The notes: generated by a model from the letters alone, not told the origin. DNA of 13,068 nt from an uncultured Eubacteriales bacterium (GCA_900540235.1 UQEY01000048.1:1-13068), one strand, 5' to 3'. Shown: positions 6,597-13,036, numbered from the stretch's first letter. Numbers and translations: made by a program.

Positions 6597-7961
6597 TTAA
6601 ACTGAAAATACTAATTTTTTAATCGATACGGGCACTGCTTTTCCGCCGCCTACACTTTCGCCTATGTCAAGAAAATCGCCGTCGTCCGTATTAACGCAGT
6701 CGATTGCAAGAATAGGGCAGGAGAGCGGCAAAAATTTCCTTAAACAGATGCCGAACGCTTTGCCGATATCCTTTTGAATAAGCACTATTATCGGCAGATT
6801 ATTCTTAATAAGCTCGTCTGAATTATCGACTATGCCTTTTGCAATTTTCATCATATCGTCAAATGTTATGTCATAGTAGCCGTCAAACGAAACGGCAACA
6901 GGTTTAGCTAAATCAAATTTGTTTATTCTATCGCTTAAATCAGTCGTTGCATTTTTTATGTCGTCTTTGCAGTTTATTTTAAGCTTAATGCACGGTATGT
7001 TTTTTATCGGCAGTTTGCAACCGAAATGCGATATTGTACTGCCGGATATTTCAAACGAATAGTTGCCGGCTCCTATAACCGTTGCCCTTATTGAATTTTC
7101 GGCTTTTCGGCAGTTCCCGTTTTTGTAAAAAGGTGAATTTTCAATCTTTTTAGCAAGTAAAACGCCTAAATCGTCAAATTCAAAGTCGCCGTATTCTTTG
7201 CCGATACATTCAGCCACACCGCCGGAAAAAATATACTTGTCCGCTTTCTTTAGTCTGCCTAGTTCATCAATAATTCCGTCAAATAATGCGTCAACAATTT
7301 TCTCTTTTAATTCCTTTGTGAGTTCGTCACCGACGCTGATTGAGATATCATTTTTATTAAGAAGCGGTTTAACGCTTTCGCTGATATCACTGATTATAAT
7401 TTTGTTTTCATATTCCTTAACTTTAATCAGTCTGCCGCCGATATCAATGCAACTTGCCGCCGTTACTTCACCGCTGTCAAATATTGCAATGTTGGTAGTC
7501 CCGCCGCCGATGTCAATGCTGCAAACGGTACAAAGCTCATCTTGCGATATAGCTTGTGCACCCATTCCTTTGCCTGCAAGAATGCTTTCGGTTTGACCTC
7601 CGGCTTCCGCAACTATAAAATCGCCGGCGTACTTTGAAATTTCAAACAAAAGCTCTTTTGCATTTCGCTTTCTTGCACTTTCGCCGGTAATTATAACCGC
7701 TCCGCTTTTAAGCTTATCCGGTGTTACGCCGGCGTTTTTATATTCGTTTTCAATAATTTCTTCTACGCCCTTTGCGCTGATAATTCCGTTTTGCAAAGGG
7801 GTAAAATAAATTTTAGACATATATATTATTTCTTTATTTTCAATTTCAACTTTAGGCGCACAGCCAAATCCCTCTTTAACATCAATAGTCAGTTTGCTGA
7901 TTATTAAGTGAGTTGTGGTTGTGCCTATGTCGATTCCGGTTGATAAAATTGTTTCGCTCAT
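6597..7961 (-). CDS. eutA: Ethanolamine ammonia-lyase reactivating factor EutA
   Basis: A 454-residue ATPase of the actin/Hsp70 fold that exchanges damaged cobalamin in ethanolamine ammonia-lyase for fresh adenosylcobalamin. The phosphate-1 loop GIDIGTTTTHLI (9-20), phosphate-2 loop IDIGGGTTN (149-157) and adenosine-side motif FSGGVAECIG (255-264) are all present, and the length is near that of E. coli EutA (467). The start at 7961 is preferred over an in-frame ATG at 7973 because AGG lies 7 nt upstream of the former, while nothing resembling a ribosome site precedes the latter. It is first in the eutABC operon and follows a short leader with a terminator-like hairpin. A B12 riboswitch is not present. 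Confidence 0.93.
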   Translation of the reverse strand: MSETILSTGIDIGTTTTHLIISKLTIDVKEGFGCAPKVEIENKEIIYMSKIYFTPLQNGIISAKGVEEIIENEYKNAGVTPDKLKSGAVIITGESARKRNAKELLFEISKYAGDFIVAEAGGQTESILAGKGMGAQAISQDELCTVCSIDIGGGTTNIAIFDSGEVTAASCIDIGGRLIKVKEYENKIIISDISESVKPLLNKNDISISVGDELTKELKEKIVDALFDGIIDELGRLKKADKYIFSGGVAECIGKEYGDFEFDDLGVLLAKKIENSPFYKNGNCRKAENSIRATVIGAGNYSFEISGSTISHFGCKLPIKNIPCIKLKINCKDDIKNATTDLSDRINKFDLAKPVAVSFDGYYDITFDDMMKIAKGIVDNSDELIKNNLPIIVLIQKDIGKAFGICLRKFLPLSCPILAIDCVNTDDGDFLDIGESVGGGKAVPVSIKKLVFSV

Positions 7962-7995
7962 ATTTAACCTCATTAATAAAAAAGCAAGGAAACAT
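7882..7995 (-). CDS. Possible 37-codon leader ORF overlapping eutA
   Basis: A perfect AAGGAGG (8003-8009) is followed after 7 nt by an ATG (7993-7995), better initiation signals than those of eutA itself. The frame runs 37 codons, crosses the hairpin's 3' arm and the U-tract, and ends at a TGA inside eutA in another frame. Its first codons read MFPCFFINEVKY. The overlapped part is constrained by eutA, so only initiation near the hairpin may matter. The ribosome site lies in the 5' arm of the leader hairpin, which suggests mutual exclusion between ribosome binding and termination. It could also be chance. Confidence 0.35.
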   Translation of the reverse strand: MFPCFFINEVKYERNNFINRNRHRHNHNSLNNQQTDY

Positions 7996-8011
7996 CAAAC
8001 TGCCTCCTTGC
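7978..8011 (-). promoter_or_regulatory. eut leader hairpin with U-tract (attenuator-like)
   Basis: On the minus strand the arms GCAAGGA (8005-8011) and TCCTTGC (7984-7990) form a 7-bp stem around a 14-nt loop and are followed directly by six T residues. The hairpin lies only a few bases after the predicted eut transcription start and ends 16 nt before the eutA start codon. It is thus a terminator inside the eut leader, and may also stop read-through from the GtrA gene, which has no other terminator. Its 5' arm contains the Shine-Dalgarno sequence of the possible leader ORF. Confidence 0.65.
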
Positions 8012-8020
8012 ATTAATTTT

Positions 8021-8048
8021 ATTATACAAAATTAATTTTATATGTCAA
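8021..8048 (-). promoter_or_regulatory. Consensus promoter of eutABC
   Basis: On the minus strand TTGACA (8043-8048) and TATAAT (8021-8026), both perfect sigma-A boxes, are separated by 16 bp. The predicted start is near 8014, giving a leader of about 53 nt to eutA. A promoter this strong ahead of a catabolic operon suggests that control is exerted after initiation, at the leader hairpin. Confidence 0.85.
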
Positions 8049-8055
8049 TGTAAAA

Positions 8056-8577
8056 TTACTCTGCATTCTTTTCTTTTTCAGCCTTTTCACTTTCTATTGT
8101 AGCTTTTTTCTTTCTGTGAATAATGAAACGGTTGCAAGGATAAGTCCAAAGAGTAGGAACAGCCATACCGAGAAGTGTTGCAACGGTCGGTGCAATCGCA
8201 ACAGGCAAGAAACTGTTTGTAAATTCCGACAGCCACGGTCCGATATATCCTTTTGCCCAAATGGTAAATATAACCATAATCACATAAAGAATTGTTGAAA
8301 CAAGCGGGTTGGCATCGGCGTGAAATGTAATTTTACGGTTGAGTATAAACGCAACTGCGTAGCCCACAAAAGTTGAGCAGTAATATGCAATTTGCGTTTC
8401 TCTTGATTGAGGTTGGTCGGCACATCTGAAAACCAAATATACCAAAATCATTTGCGTTGCGAATTCGGGAATGTTTGAAAGTGCGCCGGCACAACTGAAT
8501 TTTATAAACTTCCAAAACTCTGCGTGCTTCTCGGTCCAGCGAACAAATGCATTGTCTTTTTTCTTCTTTTCAGCCAT
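8056..8577 (-). CDS. GtrA-family membrane protein
   Basis: A 173-residue integral membrane protein with about four hydrophobic segments between charged ends (Lys-rich start, Lys/Glu-rich tail). The second half of the family pattern is clear in VAFILNRKITF (75-85), and the last helix ends in CNRFIIHRKKK (148-158); the N-terminal FWKFIKFSCAG (21-31) also fits. GtrA-like proteins are thought to help move or flip lipid-linked sugars, as in polysaccharide or teichoic acid glycosylation, but no glycosyltransferase partner is next to it. A GGAGAAG ribosome site in the 11-nt gap behind the phosphoesterase gene supports the start and cotranscription. No terminator lies between its stop and the eut promoter. 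Confidence 0.88.
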   Translation of the reverse strand: MAEKKKKDNAFVRWTEKHAEFWKFIKFSCAGALSNIPEFATQMILVYLVFRCADQPQSRETQIAYYCSTFVGYAVAFILNRKITFHADANPLVSTILYVIMVIFTIWAKGYIGPWLSEFTNSFLPVAIAPTVATLLGMAVPTLWTYPCNRFIIHRKKKATIESEKAEKEKNAE

Positions 8578-8588
8578 ATGTCTTCTCC

Positions 8589-9710
8589 TTATAAGAACTT
8601 AGCAAGTAAAATGATTATCACGATAATTGCGACTAAAATGCCTACAGCTTTTGCAATCATCGGCTTAGCCATATCCATTGTGGTCGGCATAACTCTTGCA
8701 AGTGCGTCGTAAACAGGTTTGTTAAGCTTTCCGTCACAAAGTTCACGATATGTTTTTGTGTATGTTTCGTAATGCTTTGGGTCGTTTTCGTCAAGGATAA
8801 AGCACCTTACTCCACGCTCTTTTCCGTTGCCGTAAACATTAAAACCGCTTGACTGAGTAAAACCGATGTCAATGCCGTCATATTTACCAACATAGCTGTT
8901 TTTGTGGTCGTGACCTACATAAACGCCGAGTACATCGCCCTTTTCTTTAAGCGCTTCAAATTCGCCGGTGTTAACATCCGGAATTGAAGGAGGCTCAAGC
9001 AAAACAGAACCAGGCACGCATTTTGTTTCGTCTATTTTGTAATATTCACCCTTGTGAATACGGAATGCGGGAATCGCACCTTTTTCACTTTTCTTAACTT
9101 GTTTTAACACATTGTAGTGTTCAAACATAGGAATGTGCTGAAAAACGAGAGAGGGGAGATAACCGCCGTTTTTATCTTTTTCTTTATCTCTTGTCTTTTT
9201 GTACCATTCAATAATCTTTGTGTCAAACGGCTCGTATCCGCCGCTCTTTGCGTCAGTACCCGAATCAAAAAGGTAGATACCGAACACATCTTTTGTGCCG
9301 TCGCTTGACTTGATAGGTAAGAAACAGGTACCGCCGCCGTCAATACCCTCAGCTTGCTCGCCGACGCAACTCGGATATTTTTTGTATATCTGCTCAAATT
9401 GGTCTTTGTTGCTGATACCTACCTGCCTGTCGTGGTTGCCGAAAGTTACCGCAAAAGGAATGTTTCTTTTTGTAACCGGCTTTATAAGCTTATCAATCGT
9501 TTTCGACACATTGTTAACAAGTTCTTTGCCCATACCCTTGTATGTGACTCCGTAACCCTTAATTTGGTCACCGGTATAAATAACAAGGTCAGGTTTTTCT
9601 TGCTCCACAGCCGCTTCGAGAAGCTTTAATGTATCGGGTGACACATTGTAAATTTCCTGAATGTCGGTTATTTGCATAATTTTGAATTTTCCGTCTTTGT
9701 TAAATTTCAT
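8589..9710 (-). CDS. Tail-anchored calcineurin-like metallophosphoesterase
   Basis: A 373-residue two-metal phosphoesterase. Visible metal-ligand motifs are DIQ (Asp16; the family more often has Asp-x-His), GDQ (Asp48), GNHD (91-94), QHIP (His182) and GHDH (266-269). A single hydrophobic segment at the extreme C-terminus (about 353-371) is followed by two residues, so the enzyme is likely membrane-tethered with the catalytic domain in the cytoplasm; there is no N-terminal signal peptide. The start at 9710 is the first ATG in frame; the longer frame to 9755 would need a TTG inside the leader hairpin. The ribosome site is weak (GGGTG). It is the first gene of a pair with GtrA, which suggests a shared role at the membrane. 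The substrate is unknown. Confidence 0.88.
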   Translation of the reverse strand: MKFNKDGKFKIMQITDIQEIYNVSPDTLKLLEAAVEQEKPDLVIYTGDQIKGYGVTYKGMGKELVNNVSKTIDKLIKPVTKRNIPFAVTFGNHDRQVGISNKDQFEQIYKKYPSCVGEQAEGIDGGGTCFLPIKSSDGTKDVFGIYLFDSGTDAKSGGYEPFDTKIIEWYKKTRDKEKDKNGGYLPSLVFQHIPMFEHYNVLKQVKKSEKGAIPAFRIHKGEYYKIDETKCVPGSVLLEPPSIPDVNTGEFEALKEKGDVLGVYVGHDHKNSYVGKYDGIDIGFTQSSGFNVYGNGKERGVRCFILDENDPKHYETYTKTYRELCDGKLNKPVYDALARVMPTTMDMAKPMIAKAVGILVAIIVIIILLAKFL

Positions 9711-9749
9711 AATTTGCACCCGCTTATATTTGGTAGTTATACTAAAATA

Positions 9750-9781
9750 GGGCAAAAATGCCTATTAAGACACCTTTGCCC
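9750..9781 (-). promoter_or_regulatory. Hairpin at the 5' end of the phosphoesterase mRNA
   Basis: On the minus strand the arms GGGCAAAGGTGTC (9769-9781) and GGCATTTTTGCCC (9750-9762) pair over 13 positions around a 6-nt loop TTAATA. Three of the pairs are G-U and form only when this strand is the RNA. The predicted transcription start is at the base of the hairpin, about 70 nt before the start codon. It may stabilise the transcript or be a regulatory site. No terminator T-run follows. Confidence 0.6.
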
Positions 9782-9788
9782 TATAAGT

Positions 9789-9817
9789 ATAATATAACAT
9801 TTTTAGCTGTTAGTCAA
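9789..9817 (-). promoter_or_regulatory. Promoter of the phosphoesterase-gtrA pair
   Basis: On the minus strand TTGACT (9812-9817) is followed by a 17-bp spacer and TATTAT (9789-9794). The start would fall at about 9780-9783, at the base of the 5' hairpin. Confidence 0.65.
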
Positions 9818-9851
9818 GATTATGTTAAATCTAAGTTAAAAATTAATATTT

Positions 9852-9930
9852 TCTCTCCTATCGTCAGCGTAGCTGACACTTCCCTCATCAGAGGGAAGCA
9901 AGAACTTGGCTCCCTCTGACGAGGGAGAGA
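9852..9930. repeat. 79-bp MITE-like element with three hairpins
   Basis: The element is bounded by inverted ends TCTCTCC (9852-9858) and GGAGAGA (9924-9930). Inside are three perfect stem-loops: GTCAGC/GCTGAC with a 3-nt loop (9863-9877), CTTCCCTC/GAGGGAAG with a 4-nt loop (9879-9898), and CTCCCTC/GAGGGAG with a 4-nt loop (9910-9927). A small palindrome CAAGAACTTG lies between the last two. The two CCCTC-type arms can also pair crosswise. It codes for nothing and lies between the stop of the kinase-like gene and the phosphoesterase promoter. Elements of this CTCCCTC/GAGGGAG style seem common in gut Firmicutes from memory, but this was not searched. Confidence 0.7.
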
Positions 9931-9941
9931 TAAGATATACC

Positions 9942-10547
9942 TTACCCCTTAGCCTTTATATATTCGCTTAACAATTCAACCGTTCCGTCAATGCCGAGTT
10001 TTGCAACATTAATAGAAAGGTCATAAGTCGTTGCTTCGCCCCACTTTTCCTCACTGTAAAAATTATGAAATCTCGCTCTTTTTTTATCCATAGCTTTAAT
10101 TTCTTTAACAACATTTTTAGGCTCAATACCATATTTCTCAATAACTCTTTTTTGCCTAAAATCGTCGCTTGCGTGAAGAAATACGGTAAGAAGCGCATCA
10201 TCATCTTTAAGTATGTAATCGGCGCATCTGCCTACAATAATGCAACTTCCTTCCTCGGCAACTTTCCTTATGGTGTCAAACTGATATTGAAATACCTGGT
10301 CCTCAAGCGCTAAACCGTTTGAAGCAATGTTGGAAAAGCCGTCGGTTGAAACATTGTAAAGAAAGCTTCTTGTCGGTCTTTCGTCATAAAAAGTAAAAAT
10401 ATGCTCGTCAAAACCGCTGTCTTTAGCCGCTCTTTTGATAATTTCCTTGTCATAATAAGGAATACCGAGCTTTTCAGAAAGCTTTGTTGCAATTTCGTGA
10501 GCACCGCAACCATATTGTCTGCCGATTGAAATTATGTGTTTTTTCAT
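9942..10547 (-). CDS. Cytidylate kinase-like family protein
   Basis: A 201-residue P-loop protein of the cytidylate-kinase-like group (AAA_26 type). It begins IISIGRQYGCGAHEIATKL (5-23), the family's modified nucleotide-binding loop, in which the usual GKS/T is replaced (here CGAH). Other marks are GIPYYDKEII (28-37), IIVGRCADYIL (103-113), and the lid-like stretch RQKRVIEKYG plus KKRARFHNFY (131-164). True Cmk proteins are longer and carry a standard loop, so CMP kinase activity should not be assumed. The start is supported by AAAGGTG 8 nt upstream and by a good promoter. It is monocistronic and divergent from the GH95 gene. The 79-bp repeat lies 11 bp behind its stop. Confidence 0.88.
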   Translation of the reverse strand: MKKHIISIGRQYGCGAHEIATKLSEKLGIPYYDKEIIKRAAKDSGFDEHIFTFYDERPTRSFLYNVSTDGFSNIASNGLALEDQVFQYQFDTIRKVAEEGSCIIVGRCADYILKDDDALLTVFLHASDDFRQKRVIEKYGIEPKNVVKEIKAMDKKRARFHNFYSEEKWGEATTYDLSINVAKLGIDGTVELLSEYIKAKG

Positions 10548-10592
10548 AATATATCACCTTTGCTAAATGAAAAAATTGTTTATTATGGCTAT

Positions 10593-10621
10593 ATTATACA
10601 TCATAAATCACAAAAATGCAA
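10593..10621 (-). promoter_or_regulatory. Promoter of the kinase-like gene
   Basis: On the minus strand TTGCAT (10616-10621), a 17-bp spacer and a perfect TATAAT (10593-10598). Its -35 box lies back to back with the -35 of the GH95 promoter, 13 bp apart, and together they form an inverted repeat TGCAA/TTGCA. Confidence 0.75.
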
Positions 10622-10634
10622 TTATTATTTCTAC

Positions 10635-10663
10635 TTGCAATTTGTTTTTATTTCAAGTACAAT
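10635..10663 (+). promoter_or_regulatory. Promoter of the GH95 gene (leaderless transcript)
   Basis: TTGCAA (10635-10640), a 17-bp spacer and TACAAT (10658-10663). The A of the GH95 start codon is 8 nt after the -10 box, where transcription should begin, and no Shine-Dalgarno sequence is present between them. Confidence 0.65.
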
Positions 10664-10670
10664 AATCTGT

Positions 10671-12752
10671 ATGAAAAACAGATTATATTTTACTCATAAG
10701 GCAAAATATTTTGAAGAATCTTTACCTGTCGGTAACGGAAGAATCGGCGGACTTGTGTTCGGCAATCTTAAAAAGGAGAAGATTGCATTAAACGAGGATA
10801 CGCTTTGGTCGGGTTACCCAAAGGATAATAACAAAAAAGATGCTTACAAATATCTTGACTCTGCGAGAAAAGCGATTTTTGAAAAAGATTACAGAAAGGC
10901 TGAAGAAATTATCAACACTCATATGCACGGTGAGTGGAGCGATGCATATATGCCTTTCGGCGATATTATAATAAATTATGATAAAAAGTATTCAAAAGAT
11001 TACAGCCGTACTCTTGATTTGCAAACGGGTGTTGCAACTGTCAGTGCAGGCGGTTTAACCGAAACTGTTTTTGTTTCATATCCTGCTCAGTTAATGGTAG
11101 TCAACATTAAGTGCGACAGCGGTGTTTCATTTACGGTTAATTTTGATTGCCAACTTAATCATAGTGTGCAAACTAAAGAGGACAGTCTTGTTTTATCTGG
11201 TCATGCACCTGAAATTTGTCGTCCGCCTTATTATAACAAAGGTGAAAGCATCGTTTACGGCGACAAGGGTATGAAGTTTTGCGGCGTTATTAAAGTTTTG
11301 GGCAATGCCAAATTCAGCGGTGATTCTATAATTGTCAATAATCAAAAGGAAACTACGCTTCTTGTTTCTTTGGCAACTTCTTATGTTGATTTTAAATCTA
11401 TGCCGACGGCGAATGCAAGCGAGCGTGCATATTCTTATTTTGACAATGCAAAGAATTATGAAACCCTTTTAAGCGAGCATAAAATCGATTTTTCATCCCT
11501 TTTCAACCGTGTTGAGTTTACTCTTGAGGGCGGATACGACGAACTTCCTACCGATAAGCGTATAAAAAATATGAATAAGAAAGGCGATGATTATTCACTC
11601 GTTGCACTTCTTTTCCAATACGGCAGATATTTGACTATTTCTTCGTCAAGAAAGGGAAGTCGGGCTTCTACACTTCAAGGCATATGGAACACTCATCTTC
11701 GTGCGCCGTGGTCATCGGGTTATACTGTTAATATTAATACAGAAATGAACTATTGGTGCACCGATATTGCAAACCTTTCCGATTGTTTCGACCCTCTTGT
11801 TGAACTTGTTGAAAAGCTTGCGTATAACGGCGAAAAAACAGCGAAAGATTATTACGGTTGCCGTGGTTTTTGCGCTCACCATAATACAGATATTTGGGGT
11901 ATGACTTTCCCTGCAGGCGACCCTGAGGGTAAGGAAGAAACTACCCAGTACGCTGCCTGGCCTATGAGCGGCGCTTGGTTCTTAAATCAGCTTTATGACC
12001 ACTATTGCTATACTTTGGACGAAGATTACAAAAAGCGCATTATTCCTCTTTTTGAGTCGGGTCTTGCTTTTTATAAAGATTTCCTTGTTGAAAAGGACGG
12101 AAAGCTTGTTACTTGCCCGTCGATAAGCCCTGAAAATAAATTTAAAGATGCAGGCACAACGGCTTGTATCACTTATATGCCGTCAATGGATAGGGAACTT
12201 CTTTTTGAGTTCTTTACTAATTGCCGTGAACTCGGTTTCAATACCCCTGCTATTGAACAGGTTGCCCCTGCTTCTGACGGCAGAATTCCGGAATATGCCG
12301 AGGAGTTCGGTGAAACGGAAGTTGAACACAGGCATGTGAGCCACCTTTATTGTATCTATCCGTCAAGGCTTGAAGAAAGTGATGAGCTTAAAAAAGCGGC
12401 TGAAAAATCACTTCTCAAGCGTGGTTTCGGCGGTACGGGTTGGTCACTCGGCTGGAAAGTTTGCCTTTGGGCAAGGCTTTGCAACGGTGAAAATGCTTAT
12501 CGTCTTATTAAGCAGCAGCTTACTTTTATCCGTCCAAATTCGAGATTTCATAGGGGCGGCGGCTCTTATCCAAATCTTTTTGATGCGCATCCGCCTTTCC
12601 AAATCGACGGTAACTTCGGCGTTTGCGCAGGTATAGGCGAAATGCTTAAAAATGAAGCGCTTCCAAAGGAATGGACAGGCTCGGTTAGGGGCATCAAAAC
12701 CCATGGCGGTAAAGAAATTTCATATTCTTTCAAAAACGGTAAGAGAATATAA
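10671..12752 (+). CDS. GH95-family glycosidase (alpha-L-fucosidase-like)
   Basis: A 693-residue glycoside hydrolase of family 95, which removes alpha-1,2-linked L-fucose (some members act on L-galactose). The N-terminal domain starts SLPVGNGRIGGLVFG (17-31) and ALNEDTLWSG (39-48). The (alpha/alpha)6 domain holds the catalytic set known from Bifidobacterium AfcA: the asparagine pair in VNINTEMNYW (Asn354, Asn356), the general acid in SISPEN (Glu488), and the aspartate in QIDGNFG (Asp646). There is no signal peptide, so it acts inside the cell on imported oligosaccharides. An in-frame ATG at 10536 lies upstream of the promoter, so 10671 is the start. Oddities: it seems leaderless; the usual LLQSH...LLP stretch between GEML and ALPKEW is missing; and it stops earlier than typical members, with its TAA overlapping the transposase ATG. 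Whether it is active is uncertain. Confidence 0.88.
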   Translation: MKNRLYFTHKAKYFEESLPVGNGRIGGLVFGNLKKEKIALNEDTLWSGYPKDNNKKDAYKYLDSARKAIFEKDYRKAEEIINTHMHGEWSDAYMPFGDIIINYDKKYSKDYSRTLDLQTGVATVSAGGLTETVFVSYPAQLMVVNIKCDSGVSFTVNFDCQLNHSVQTKEDSLVLSGHAPEICRPPYYNKGESIVYGDKGMKFCGVIKVLGNAKFSGDSIIVNNQKETTLLVSLATSYVDFKSMPTANASERAYSYFDNAKNYETLLSEHKIDFSSLFNRVEFTLEGGYDELPTDKRIKNMNKKGDDYSLVALLFQYGRYLTISSSRKGSRASTLQGIWNTHLRAPWSSGYTVNINTEMNYWCTDIANLSDCFDPLVELVEKLAYNGEKTAKDYYGCRGFCAHHNTDIWGMTFPAGDPEGKEETTQYAAWPMSGAWFLNQLYDHYCYTLDEDYKKRIIPLFESGLAFYKDFLVEKDGKLVTCPSISPENKFKDAGTTACITYMPSMDRELLFEFFTNCRELGFNTPAIEQVAPASDGRIPEYAEEFGETEVEHRHVSHLYCIYPSRLEESDELKKAAEKSLLKRGFGGTGWSLGWKVCLWARLCNGENAYRLIKQQLTFIRPNSRFHRGGGSYPNLFDAHPPFQIDGNFGVCAGIGEMLKNEALPKEWTGSVRGIKTHGGKEISYSFKNGKRI

Positions 12753-13036
12753 TGAACAAAAAACGAAAACCAAATCGTTTAACCGATTATGATTATACCC
12801 AAAACGGTGCATATTTCATTACAATATGTGTAAATGACAGAAAGCCTCTCCTGTCTTCAATCACCGTAGGGGCGAACTGCGTTCGCCTTTCAAAAGTTGG
12901 AATTGTTATCAAAAATGAAATAGACAAAATGAATACGGTATATGAAAATGTATTTGTTGATAATTATGTAATTATGCCTAATCATATTCATTTAATTATC
13001 CGTATTGAAAGCGGGCGACCACAGTGTATAGTGTAG
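12752..13036 (+). pseudogene. Y1/RAYT-type transposase, truncated
   Basis: The 94-residue frame matches the N-terminal half of the Y1 (IS200-like HUH) transposases known as RAYTs, or REP-associated tyrosine transposases: the RKPNRLTDYDYTQNGAYFIT start (5-24) and the metal-binding motif MPNHIHLII (75-83), with His78 and His80 as the HUH pair. Family members are usually about 150-220 residues with a catalytic tyrosine in the C-terminal half. Here the frame ends in TAG soon after the HUH motif, so that tyrosine is not encoded in frame. A stretch just downstream in another frame (13047-13061, reading SMIVN) could be the frameshifted continuation, but the window ends at 13068. Start and GH95 stop overlap as TAATG. 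A GTAG repeat lies in frame at residues 39-45. Probably a decayed gene. Confidence 0.7.
12866..12887 (+). repeat. GTAG palindromic repeat, copy G, inside the RAYT gene
   Basis: The element has GTAGG, stem GGCGAAC, loop TGC and stem GTTCGCC, so it shares head and stem with copy E at 4373-4395. It lies wholly inside the transposase coding frame and reads VGANCVR (residues 39-45). The frame splits GTAG as GTA-G, which avoids the TAG stop. It falls between the conserved ITICVNDRKPLL strand and the following LSKVG segment, a region that varies in length in the family. Confidence 0.75.

Noticed and set aside
7962..7973. eutA start at the ATG at 7973
   Set aside because: It is only four codons longer, has no Shine-Dalgarno sequence, and its own second codon (AGG) serves as the ribosome site for the ATG at 7961.
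8001..8014. EutV/ANTAR-type hexaloop in the eut leader (stem TGC/GCA with loop AAGGAG, A at position 1 and G at position 4)
   Set aside because: It resembles the hairpin recalled for EutV targets and overlaps the terminator arm, but the stem is only 3 bp, the required second hairpin is missing, and the predicted transcript start leaves no room for one. No eutV is in the window.
9711..9755. Longer phosphoesterase start at 9755
   Set aside because: It would begin with TTG inside the leader hairpin with no ribosome site; the ATG at 9710 gives the normal domain start.
10536..10670. 45-residue N-terminal extension of the GH95 enzyme
   Set aside because: It overlaps the divergent gene and both promoters, its sequence does not resemble the family, and the family N-terminus begins at the ATG at 10671.
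12551..12570. Possible further GTAG repeat in the GH95 gene (AGGGGCGGCGG)
   Set aside because: It lacks the GTAG head and has no matching second arm; it encodes the family's glycine-rich stretch RGGGS.
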